DNA of 64,000 nucleotides from Globodera rostochiensis (Eukaryota > Nematoda > Chromadorea > Rhabditida > Heteroderidae): NCBI GenBank assembly GCA_018350325.1, contig JAEVLN010000019.1, positions 868,001 through 932,000 on the forward strand, given 5' to 3'. Shown here in pieces: positions 33,094-44,090 of the stretch. How positions within the stretch are numbered: the first letter of the stretch is position 1; the number at the start of each line of letters is the position of its first letter. The notes beneath the pieces are model-generated. The model saw only the letters and a program-made list of their open reading frames with translations, ran no database searches and was not told where the DNA came from. The position numbers and the translations under genes were made by a program.

Positions 33094-35440
33094 ATGTGCC
33101 AGAATGGAATCTCATCAGCAAAATCAGCCTCAACAACAGCAACAACAACGACGAGGACGAAGAAGACCGGCGACTGGAGGACTCAAAATTTGCTCTCAAT
33201 TCTTTTGGGCAAGTTTGGGCAATTATTTAGGGATTTCGATATTCGATTTTGGATTTAGTTTAGCCGTAAGGCAATTAATTCCCAGGGAATTTTGTAGGCT
33301 TTTGATTTGAGGCAATTTGTGGCGGGCGGCCGACTTTGTGAATCTTTTTAAGCTTTCTTTAGTAATTCTTCCACTTGCCAATGCCAATTATGACAGCCTT
33401 TCCATCACCAGTTTAAATGAAATGGATTTTTCTAACGCAGAAAAATTGCCAAAAGGTAAATTAATAATTTTGAAAATGTGCAGCTTAATATTGAAATCAG
33501 TAATATTCGAATTTGAATTTGCGTAGAGGAACTGTATCGAGAACTAAGCCAAGCAGAAAAGGTAACAAAGCCCGTAAATTGAGTAAAAATGGGCCGTTTG
33601 GCAACCGATCAGAGGTGGATTTATCAATCGGACATCCGCCAGAACACCAAACGAAGCAAGCGAAACGGCGTCAGCAGACCGGCCAAACTGTGGCCGAACG
33701 CGCGGATTCCCTACGTGATCAGCACGCACTACAGCCCGCATGAAAGGGCCCTATTGGCCAAGGCCGTAAAACAGGTACAAAGCCAAAGATCAATTCTTTT
33801 CAATTTCAAAGTTTGATTGGCAAAACGATAGGCGGACAATCTGCAGATCGGCCGGCACTTAGGTGCCGGATGGACTTATGATCGATCTCTTAACTGTCCG
33901 ATCGATTGAATTTAAACAAATGTTTTTCTCAAATATTTCAGTACCATGACAGAACTTGCGTTCGCTTTCTGCCGCGCTCGGCTTCAGATAATAATAATAA
34001 TAATAATAATATAAATAAAGTTTTGTTTTAAACAGCGATTATCTCTTCATCGGAAAGGTTGACGGCTGTTTCTCCGAGGTTGGCCGTACCAGCGGAGTGC
34101 AGGTCCTTTCGCTGGACAACGGGTACGACGACACGGCCACTTTCCTACGCACAATTTAAATAAAACAATTTAAATTTCAGTTGCATGGATTACTCCACAA
34201 TTATTCACGAGGTATTAATTCCATGAAAAGTGTTAAAAGCAATTCTCAACTCCGGAAATTAGATAATGCACGTTGTCGGCTTCTACCACGAACATGGTGC
34301 CCCATTATTAGCAATTTCATTTTAATGACTTAACCAATTAAATTGACAGAACGATGGGACCGAGACTATTACATTGACATCATTTGGCAAAACATCGACA
34401 AAAGTAAAATGCGGAAAAATTGTTTATAATAAAGAAAGCCGCCCGCCCATATAATTAAAAATGAATTGCTTTTAATGATTTAAAAACATTTTTTGTCAAA
34501 TAAATGCGTCGTCTGTTGAGGTGCCCTCGACCAATTCGGCAAAATCGATCTGAGCAAAACGAGCTATTATGGTCAACCGTACGATTACCGTTCAATTCTC
34601 CATTATGTCCGTCCATTAACACAAAAAGTCATCCGAAAGCTTTGAAAAAAACAAATTTAGGACAGTTTGGCTTTCAGCAAAAACGGCTTCCCGACGATGT
34701 TGCCGAAAAAGGCAGGTAAGCCAAAGAATCCCCCGCGCCCAATTCATCCCGATCCCAAAATGTTTTGCGGCCACAATCGGCAACGCCAAAGACTTCAGTG
34801 AGATGTGAGTCACTAATTTGGCTTAAATATTCCAATTTATGTCACTAATTTGGCTTAAATATTCCAATTTAAGTCACTAATTTTGGCTTAAATATTCTTC
34901 AATTATTTAAATTTAAGTCATTAATTTTGGCTTAAATATTCTTCAATTATTTACAATTTAAGTCATTAATTTTGGCTTAAATATTCTTCAATTATTTACA
35001 ATTTAAAGGTTTCGCTTTTGATATTTATTTGAATTTTTCAGCGACTTGGCGAAAATCAACCGGATGTACGGCTGCGATGCGTTGGTATTGCATCCGAATT
35101 CTGCGGACATTGCCGTCGCCGTTTCGGTCGCCGGCCAAAATTCCGCAAAGGCACAAATTGCGCCGACTTTTTCCGGCACAAAAGATGGCATTTTGCCGCA
35201 TGCGCCCCCCGGACACGCGCTGTTCGGCGACGAAAAGTCCAACTTTGACAGAGGCCAAGGCGGTCGAGGCCAAGGTGCGCAAGCAGTGCAAGGAATGAAT
35301 TTTGTTTATGGCCTCGTCCCTTTCTCTAAGTGTGCGAAGATCGAATCACCGTTTGCTGGTGGACCCAGGACCGTTGCCTCGCCACAAACCTCCAACACAT
35401 AATGCGTTCGTTGTGCGCAAAAACGTGCCGGTTTTGCTGA
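33094..35440 (+). CDS. Astacin-family zinc metalloprotease with C-terminal ShKT domain
   Basis: Secreted M12A protease, NAS-like. Exon 1 (33094-33208) ends at a GC donor and joins 33363, giving the hydrophobic signal LLSILLVILPLANA. A propeptide and RSKRNGVSRPAKLWPNARIPYVI (maturation then domain start) follow. Zinc motif: HEIMHVVGFYHEHERWDRD. The Met-turn reads SILHY where SxMHY is usual. KKAG then ATIGNAKDFSEI and DLAKINRMYGC close the domain, but the intron 34716-34770 needs a GG acceptor. After a variable linker, CEDRITVCWWTQDRC to CAKTCRFC is a six-Cys ShKT domain; stop TGA at 35438-35440. The junction before DYLFIGKVDGC (near 33985-34034) lies in an AAT microsatellite and is not settled. 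Nematode astacins act in cuticle, hatching or digestion; the role here is unknown. Confidence 0.88.
34810..35010. repeat. Intronic ~40-bp AT-rich repeat in the astacin gene
   Basis: Four to five imperfect copies of a unit containing taattttggcttaaatattc. Confidence 0.85.
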
Positions 35441-35721
35441 CAGAAATTGAACAACAAAGCAAATTCATTCATTTTTGAGAACAAAAGTCACATTTAAACT
35501 AATTTAAATAAACAAATATTATAAGGCTTATCATTTAACATAAAATTGTTGAGTCCCGACCCCTCAGGGACGGGAATGTCGGGGGTCGGGATTCTTCGGG
35601 GGGTCACCTCCAAAATGTCAAAGGCGTGGGGGCTCAATAAATACAAATGCCCGCCATAAACCGAAAAAGTCAAGAAGTAATTAAAAAATGAATAAAAATC
35701 AAATTGGATAAGGCACAATGC

Positions 35722-38700
35722 CTAAGTGTCTTTCTTCTGCCCTTCACCAACAAATTCAACGTCGTCCTCCTCTTCAAGCAGTTCATCCTCCTCCTCATTT
35801 TCAGGGTCTTCTTCATCGACCATTTCTTCAATTCCCTCCTCCTCTTCCCCATTTTGGCCATTTTCAGCTAACAAAATGTTTGCCGGCAATTCCGAATACG
35901 AAGCATTGAACAGTTTAGACGAGAGCATCTGCTGAATATTTATTCCAATTAAAAAGCATAAAACACAAAAATAATAATTATAAATAATTCTAAAATTTAA
36001 AGCGGCTTTGATCAAAGAGTGATCAAAGTGTTGTGTCATGTCCACCTGTGCCGACTCCTTCGCGAAGTTCGAATGCTCCGCTCCGTCCACAGTTTCTTCC
36101 CCAAACAATGGGCCGCCGTCGAATTCGAAGTGCGCCCTCTTCGAATTGGCCAATTCGTCCAGCCCCCGCTGGTTGACCCCCTCCCGTGCCGTTTCCATCC
36201 ATTTGTACCGATCCGGCTCGTCCATCAGAAAGCCGCCCAATCGGATCAAAGCCTCTCAAAAGGATTATTTATTTTTGCATATTTTTGGATAAAAAGTATA
36301 TATAATTATTCATTCCATGAATTTAATGGGCGGCACCTTTGAACACTTCGAATTGGTCATTGGCCACCGCCTCTCTCATCGTTCCGTCCGTGCGTCTCTT
36401 CGTCCGGTGGCTTACCCCGCGAAGAATTGGCATAAGCATTCGCTGCCGAAAGAAGCCCCGCGCCCACAGAGAGTCGGCTATCATTTGGCCACAGCGACGA
36501 CCGTTCACCATCACACGGGAACACTCAACGCGATAAAGCCCGTCGGTTACGTCTCTGCCGCGATAAAACTCAAAAGGCTTCTTTTACAAAAGAACAATTT
36601 AACATTTGGGGGGGGGGGGGTAACCGGACCTTTCGAGAGTCGGGATAACATTTCGAGAATTCCCCCCCCCCTCCGGGACAACAACCCATTTAAAAGGGTT
36701 CGAGAATTCCCGACTTCCCCAGGCCCCCTCTCTGGCACAACAACCCATTTAAAAGGGTTCGAGAATTCCCGACTTCCCCAGCCCCCCCCCCCCTCCGGCA
36801 CAACAACCCATTTAAAAGGGTTCGAGAATTCCCGACTTCCCCAGGCCCCCCCCCCTCCGGGACAACAACCCATTTAAAAGGGTTCGAGAATTCCCGACTT
36901 CCCCAGGCCCTTCCCTCCGGCACAACAACCCATTTAAAAGGGTTCGAGAATTCCCGACTTCCCCAGCCCCCCCCCCTCCGGCACAACAACCCATTTAAAA
37001 GGGTTCGAGAATTCCCGACTTCCCCAGGCCCCCCCCCCCTCCGGGACAACAACCCATTTAAAAGGGTTCGAGAATTCCCGACTTCCCCAGGCCCCCCCCC
37101 CTCCGGGACAACAACCCATTTAAAAGGGTTCGAGAATTCCCGACTTCCCCAGGCCCCCCCCCCCTCCGGGACAACAACCCATTTAAAAGGGTTCGAGAAT
37201 TCCCGACTTCCCCAGACCCTTCCCTCCGGCACAACAACCCATTTAAAAGGGCTGACCACTTTTTTGCCGGATTGAGCTAATTCCCTTCGCTTTGTCTGCA
37301 CGGCGTTTGCTATGTCGCTGACTCGACAATGGAAAATGGACTTTGGGATGCCGTTGATGACCAACTGTCAGAATTTGTCGGGAGTTTCGATCGAGTGGTT
37401 AGCCCCCCTCCCCCCGAGCGTACGGTGAGTCCAATCTCTTTCATGTGCCGGTATGAAAGTTCCCTCCGCCGTTGCCGATAAGCGTAGACGGACTTCCGAG
37501 TACTCCTTCGGCACCCGTTCTTCATCACAACTGTGCCCATTTTTGCCAATTTTGGCGGCTCCAACGCGTTCATCGATGGTTTTGTGGTGGCCCAGGGAAT
37601 TGAGGAAGAGAATTGGGCTTTGATGTTGCCATTATCACCACAATTCGTCGACGAGGCCAAAGGCAGCGATTTGGGCAACTCCTTGTTGAGAGGGAGGAAC
37701 AATTTCGTGTCGGCAGAAGTTGGCACTTTTCCTCCTCCAATGTCACTGTAGCCGTTCATTGCCTTGGCTTTCTAAAATGGGCAATAAGTTAAGGTGCTTT
37801 ATGTTCAGCAAAATCATTGTTTTTATGAGAGAATCAATCAATCAATCAATCGCGGGCTGTCCGTCCCCATCACCTGCTGCTGTTGTTGGTGCTGCTGCAG
37901 TTGGTGCTGTTGCTGCTGGGCTAAGGATCTGCTGGCCATTGCCAAGTTGGCGACGTTCGATGTTTGCGTGTTGTTCAGCTGATACCGAACGTTATTTGTC
38001 GGAAAGGGTCGGAATGCTATTTTTGTTGAGGCTGTGCTGCTGGTGGCTGTTGGCGAAGTTGCGAAATTGTGGCAATTGCTCATACTTTGCTTGTTGCTGC
38101 TGCCGGTGCCAATGCCGCCGCCGTTTGAAGAGACCGAAATGAGTCGTCGTTGTTGTTGCTGAACTGCCGCGTTCCGTTTGAGTTCATCTACGGATTTGCT
38201 CAGCGAATTGAGCACTGACAGAATCGAAGCAAACTTTGGCTCCAATTGGCTGGTCAAAAACTTCTTAACACAAATCAATTAAATTCCGTAAAAAGATTAA
38301 TTCGATTTATTTAAAGCTGAAAATATTTTACCGCCATCTTTTCGGCCACCCTTTCAGCCAGTGCCTCATTTTGTTGCTCCACCAGTGCCATTTGTCCCCC
38401 ATCGATGCCAAATGCTCCTTCAAAGCCTTCTCCGCACTCTTCCCCGCCGCCGAATGGAAGGCCAATTCCACGATTCTGTTGCTGCTGGGCACTGTTGAGA
38501 ATGTTGTTCAACAACAATTCCATCGGCTGAGTGTTCAGCGTGGACATGTCGTCCTGTTGTTGTTGCTGAACTTGCTGATCCCCGCCGCCAACTTCATCTC
38601 GCGAGGGCATTAAAGTCGACAAATCGAACTGTTCCTGTTTGATCAGCCCAAAAAGTTCTCCACCCCCAGAAGCATCTTGGTCGTTCTCATTAGCTAAAAT

Positions 38701-39559
38701 TCAAATTCAATTCAATTCAAAAATAAAAATTAATTACCAAATTGAGAGTTTGATTGGGTGGACATTTGGTGTTCCTGCTGTTGCTGTTGAACATCGGGAA
38801 AATCGGCGATTTGTGAACAAAATTGGTTGGCGGAGGTTGCTGTTGAAGCAGAAGGGAACATTTGCGCTCCTTCGCCGAGTTCAAAGCCGGTTTTATAACC
38901 GTAGAATGTGTGGTCGTGGTCAAGTTCCAATACCTGAATAATTAATTAACTAATTAATTATCTAATTAAAATAAGAAGTCACTCACTTCGACCACTTTGT
39001 GACCGTTCCTCCGACTGTGCCGCACTCGCATTTGAACTTTGCACGCGTAACCTTTGCGTCGACGGAACACGCACGCGTATTGGTCGATGATCTTTGAAAT
39101 AAATGGGCAAATAGCCTTAAGGCATCAATTAGGTAATTAATTCTTCACACTCACATCCTCAATGGTCACTCGTCCCTTCTGCACTCTGAAAATCGAAATG
39201 CTTTAGACCAATTTCCTTGTGCAATTAGCAAATGATTAAATCAACTCCAAAAAATGCCCGATTTGAATCCAACGAAAATATGCCCCCGAGGGCATTCTCT
39301 CTCCGGCTATATAATGCCCCCCCCTCACTCACATCCCCCACTTCTTCCCCTGCGAAAGCATCCATTGCTGCAATTCCTCTTCCGTTTCGAAACGTTCAAC
39401 CTCTCTGTACTGGTTGCGGTTGCAGGCATTGAAATGGGCCGCTGTTTCATCAACTAAAGCCAAACAAAGCATTAGAGAAAGGTTTGAGGCCAATTTCCAA
39501 CTTTGATGGCCAAAAATTTGGCTGAGCATTTGTGAGGGGCTATTTGCGTCAATGTCCAT
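35722..39559 (-). CDS. Glutamine-rich nuclear protein with FLYWCH/WRKY-GCM1-like zinc-binding motif
   Basis: ATG at 39559 follows an AG acceptor. The N-terminal domain is spread over short exons: FETEEELQQWMLSQGKKW, VQKGRVTIED, then YACVFRRRKGYACK, GHKVVE and VLELDHDHTF. This Trp..Cys..Cys..His-x-His spacing resembles FLYWCH/FAR1-like DNA-binding domains (C. elegans PEB-1 type). Long Gln tracts follow. Downstream, in phase, are GCRRSTRKSVYAYRQRRREL, VINGIPKSIFHCRVSD, FYRGRDVTDGLYRVECSR, IRLGGFLMDEPDRYKW and a strongly acidic end (EEEDELLEEEDD) with stop at 35722. A DNA-binding regulator is inferred. Whether the two halves are one gene rests on phase-0 splices around 37840-37770; they could be two neighbours. 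Confidence 0.6.
36650..37255. repeat. Intronic ~60-bp minisatellite with poly-C
   Basis: Ten copies of a unit containing aacccatttaaaagggttcg plus a C8-C11 run, inside an intron of the minus-strand gene. The unit includes the palindrome aacccatttaaaagggtt. Confidence 0.95.
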
Positions 39560-40909
39560 TATTTTCCTGAAATAATCTCCCGTCAAAAGTGAACGGAAAT
39601 GGATGTCCCCTTAAGCATTCAATGCCGGAATGTTAAATTATCAGGCATTGGAAATTCCGTTAACATTTAAGCCTTTTGAATTGAATGAAAAAGTGCTCAA
39701 GAAAAAGCAATCGTTCCTCTGTTATGTCAAGGGACATTCGAAAGGTTTTTTGTCAGGAGAGTGTGCTGACTTTCTTGTGTTGTGTTGTGTTAGGGTTGAA
39801 GTTCCTTAGGGTACCCCTCGGGGGGCGACGGTGGGATGGAGTTGGTGGAGCCAATCGATCGGCCTTTTGACGATGACAAACACAGCGACGATGAAAGGGT
39901 GTGATGGGCGGAGGACAACAAGAGAGGTAGGGCAAGGCAAGGCAAGGGCAATGTGCACAGAGACCCCGGGGGGACGGGGGGGCGGGGGGGGGGGGACGGG
40001 GGGGGGGAGGGGGCACACACAGAGCAGGACGAAACGAGGCCCTCCTCCAACCCCCACGGCGAAGCCCTTGGTCGGTTGGAGAGAGGGAGAACGAAGGAGC
40101 ACGCGGGGGGTGGAGACGGAAGAGTGTCATGGGACGGACGCCAAACATTACCAAGCGAAGAGAGTGGCGGCGGAATGAGTGGGGGGGGGACGGAGTACAA
40201 AATCGGGGGGGGGGGGGGGCAGGCATTAACTCTTCAACGATTTGTGTGCAAATGTTTCTTCAAATCAAACATTTTGTGCTTCCCCATCAAACAGAGTCCG
40301 CGGGCCGGACGAATATCCAAAAATCAAATTTGGCCTCAATATATTCAAAACCCCTAGAAACATCATTTTCTCGACTTTGAACAAAAAATTTTTTTCAAAA
40401 AATGTAAATTTTAGTGCGAATTTCTTAACAAAACAAAGCACAATTTTTAAAATTTGTTAATTATAAATGCAATTAAATCTTATTTGTGACTTTTTAACGA
40501 GAAATTAAATGATAAAACGGTTTTGGCGAAGTTTTATACAAAGTTTCTTATCAAAATGCCTCAAACATTTCAAATTTCCTCCGCCGCCGCCACCGCCGAC
40601 TCCCCCCCTCATTAAAAGCTTAAAATGGGTTTAAGAAGGCCGCTGAAGCAAAAAATGGAACCTTCAAATTTTTAAATCCTGTGAATATTTCAAATAATAT
40701 TATTAAAATAATTTAAAAAAATATAATTTTTTTGTTAATTCAATTGAAAATTTTTCCGTTGTTTTTGGGCCTTTTTCCATTAAAAATAAATCTTTTGGGT
40801 TTCCGTTTTTATTAAAAATAAATTTGCGCTCATCGGCTACTGATTACTTACCGCTTTATTAATTGGGTGTTCATTGTCAGTAATTATTTTTTTCAGAGCA
40901 AGAATAAAT
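39560..40909. other. Intergenic: G-rich block then AT-rich, no gene supported
   Basis: 39930-40225 is strongly G-rich with runs to G13. Frames on both strands there are low-complexity. 40230-40900 is AT-rich. A tttttttcag acceptor at about 40896 may be a leader or 5' UTR acceptor for the next gene. Confidence 0.5.
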
Positions 40910-42640
40910 ATGCGGTGAGTGCTAAAATTATTGAATAGCGAATCGATCATTTTGTTTAAAAGTTGGCTTCCCAGCGAAACTTTGTTCGATGTGTTGAGTC
41001 TGTTGCCCGATGATTGCCTCTCGACAACAATTCCCTTTGTTTGTCGCCGCCTTCGAGATTTGGCGGAGTTGGCACTTGCCGCGTTCCATCCGATGGTGGC
41101 CAAAATTGTTCATATCACTTGGGACCCAAAAGTATGCCAAAGGGTTAATTTAAAATAAAAACAAATAGTAATTTGTTTAGCTTTCTTCTCACCAACTTTT
41201 TATACAAAGCGTAAAATATCCTTTTTCAATTGGACGACGGACGAATTTGCCAACGAAATTTCCCGCCGCCCCTCCGTCCCGTAACATTGTCGGGATTGAA
41301 CGAATTCGAGTGGAAGGTTAATCGTATTTTTGTTGGTTAAGCGACTCCGAACATTCAATCCCAAATTATGTGCTAATTTGTAAGTCAAAAAATGCCAAAA
41401 CATTTCTAAAATATGTGCCAAAACCCGGGGCCGTATAGCCGAGTCCCTTACAAATTGTACGATTTGTTTAGGAAGAATGAGTCGGGAAGTGCTCCAATTT
41501 CTGTCTCATTGTGCCGTCAAAATTGAGAATTGCGAATTGGATTTTGAGAATTTGGAAGAGTTTTTGAACGAATTGGCAGAACAAAAGATTCATCTGGACG
41601 AATTCTTTGCTGTTTTTGGAAGGTATAAAAACGTCCCAAAAGGACCTGCTGCCCTTCCGAAATTCGATTTTCCCATCAAAACTGAACATTTTGGCACGAC
41701 GGCAAAATTTCCCCAACCGGACATTTTGCCCATTTGTCCTACCGGGCCTTTTGTTTCCCCACCGGACATTTGGCCTACCGACTTTTTGTCGCTTTTCCCA
41801 CTACCGGACATTTGGCCTACCGGACCTTTTGTCGCTTTCGCCACTACCGGACATTTGGCCTACCGGACTTTTTGTCTTTACGGAAATTGCCAATTTTATT
41901 TAATTTTAGCCGGTGCTCCTCCGTTTGGTTGGACGGCCGCTTTTGTTCGCTGTCCCCCGACTTTTTGTCCGCCGTTCGCTGTCCCTCACTTTCAATTCTC
42001 CGGCCCCTTTGGCCATTTGACGCGCAAAGCCTCCAAAATTGGATAAATTGCCCGCGGGCCGATGGACGCGCCAAACTTTTAACAATAATTGGCAATGGCA
42101 AACAAAGCGGCCAAGTCAATAATGCCATCGAACATTTTGTGCAAATGCTTTTGGAACAGTGCCGCCAACAAAGTGATAAGGTGGCCAAATTGCCATCAAA
42201 AATCAAAAAGTTTTCCGGCCGTTTTTTACATAAAAACTGGTGCCCGATAAATATGCCATGGTGATTTGATGTTCAAATCATTAAAAATTCAATTATTTAT
42301 TCTTTTTTAATTTATTTTGATGTTTCGTTCAGAACACCGGCGGATTTGTAGTTGAATTGCACAACTTTTGCATGGACAATTTGAAACAATTTGAAGATGG
42401 ACATTTGAGTTTTTGTATGGTAAACCCACAATTCTGGATGCTAAAGTCAAAAACACCGGCCGAAGATGAAGCTGAAAAGGTGCGGGCCAAAAAGAGGGAA
42501 TTAATTGCCTCCATTATTTAAATCATTCTTTAATTGATTTTTAGGTTGGCACTCATTGCGCGAAAAAAGCCGGCATTTATGAAAAAGAGAGAAGAATTAA
42601 TATTGACACTTTCATTGACATTGGCACTTTTCGTTGCTGA
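40910..42640 (+). CDS. Nematode F-box-like protein
   Basis: A five-base coding exon (ATGCG, 40910-40914) splices to 40963, giving MRWLPSETLFDVLSLLP, then FVCRRLRDLAE, the degenerate F-box seen in expanded nematode families. Later exons encode SREVLQFLSHCAVKIENC, an exon from about 41911 (RCSSVWLDGRFCSLSPDF), VNNAIEHFVQMLLEQC, a stretch ending in SKTPAEDEAEK, and THCAKKAGIYEKERRINI with TGA at 42638-42640. F-box proteins usually recruit substrates to SCF ubiquitin ligases; here the rest of the protein has no recognised domain. The junction around 42230-42333 could not be phased cleanly. An intron (about 41623-41910) holds the TACCGGACATTT repeat also found at 54.1 kb. Confidence 0.6.
41640..41890. 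repeat. Intronic TACCGGACATTTGGCC-type repeat
   Basis: Several imperfect copies of ctaccggacatttggcctac and ccggaccttttgtcgctttt. The same family occurs at about 54105-54215, so it is dispersed. Confidence 0.8.
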
Positions 42641-43244
42641 CCCTTTTTTAACATAATAAAACGAATGAATGCCACGAATAAATGGAATTTAAATGATATT
42701 GGCATAAATAGGGCCGAGATTATATTGACTAAAAACGTGAAATAAATACTTTGATTTGTCAAATAAACAAAAAATTATAACGTTTCAATCTTGTCGGCGC
42801 CAAACTGTCCCTGAACAGCTGGTGTTTAATGCAAATTGTTGAAATGCAATTTATTTATGTACAAATGGCGCCGAGGCTGTTAAAATGATAATAATGCCAA
42901 TGGACCGTTACGACACCCCCCCCCCCCCCTTATAAAATTTGAGAACAAAAAGCGCCGTTCTAAAAAGTTGGAGAAATTAATTTGTGATGTCTCGAGGCAC
43001 TAATTGATTATCTCGACGACAGACACCTAACAAATCGGCGACATTAAAAAGCGATTGTTTTGTTGGGCAGCCTGGGGTAAAAACAGCGAAATCATTGGAC
43101 AGTCTCCAAATTGTTTTGTCACAAATTGATCGGTCCCCCCCTCCCCCATTTACTCTTTCCTTTTCAATCTATCGCCCAAAATCGCATTTTACCCTTAATC
43201 AATTAATTCTTTAATAACATTTGTCTTCAAAAAAAGATCGAAAT
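42641..43244. other. Intergenic, no gene seen
   Basis: AT-rich with C13 and shorter poly-C runs. No coding signature was found. Confidence 0.5.
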
Positions 43245-43796
43245 ATGTCTTTTGTAAGTTTTTCTTTTAAAGCTTTTAATTAATTTCACTAATTTTAATT
43301 CGCAAAGTTCGAAAAGTTACGTGACAGAACGAGAAATCTGTTCCAAAAACAGCCTCATTACGGTATTGCTTATTGATTTGACTGCTCTTCAACTTTTGAA
43401 ATGTTTTTTGAAAGGCAGCGGCGGCTCAAGCAGTTCAAATACGGCTCATCGAATTGTGAACAAAACGGAAAAAGCCGGTCGGTCGGTCGGTTGGGGTTCT
43501 GTAGAGAAAAGCTGAAATTGATTAAGCCTTTTTTGCCATTGATCAGTGATCACGAACGAACGTTGCACACAATTAATTACCTCATTACCCCTTTTTTGTT
43601 AGTTTACCGGGGAACCCACAAAGTCAGCAAAGCGGCACACAGCGGTATCAACAAGGCAAATAAAACGGCACACCAAATTGGTCAGTAAATGGAACAAACA
43701 AAAAAAGGTTTACTAATTACCTAATTAACCTTTTGATTTTTAGAAAAAGACTCCAAAAGCTTCTGGAAGAAAACGACCAAAGGTTGTGGAGAATGA
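43245..43796 (+). CDS. Small basic protein of unknown function (five exons)
   Basis: Exons 43245-43253, 43308-43362, 43415-43477, 43603-43680 and 43744-43796 join exactly in phase to 258 nt (85 residues). The first coding exon is only nine bases (MSF). The protein begins FEKLRDRTRNLFQKQPHYG, has a Ser-rich segment, then THKVSKAAHSGINKANKTAHQ, a short Lys/Ala/His-rich segment with a loose KxA-H repeat, and ends KKTTKGCGE. There is no signal peptide and no membrane segment. The family is not recognised. All four introns are GT-AG with good acceptors, which is the main support for a real gene. Confidence 0.6.
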
Positions 43797-44090
43797 ATGA
43801 ATTACGGTCACTACAGTATATGTACAATAATTACAATTCCCCCATTTAAATTGTCCATTATTTTGTGGAAGCAAGCATAAATGCATAATTGTTCGTTTGC
43901 TCTTGCGATGATTGATAAATGAGCGAGTGAAGAATATTAATTAATGCAATTAACCAACAATGGGAAGAGATAATTAGGGGGGGGGATCAATTAGAACAAG
44001 TTCTCTTCTCAATCTCACATTTGTTTTACCCTCACGGCGAACTTCTAATAATTGCAGTCATTAAAGATAAAGCCTAAATCAGTCTCTTTA

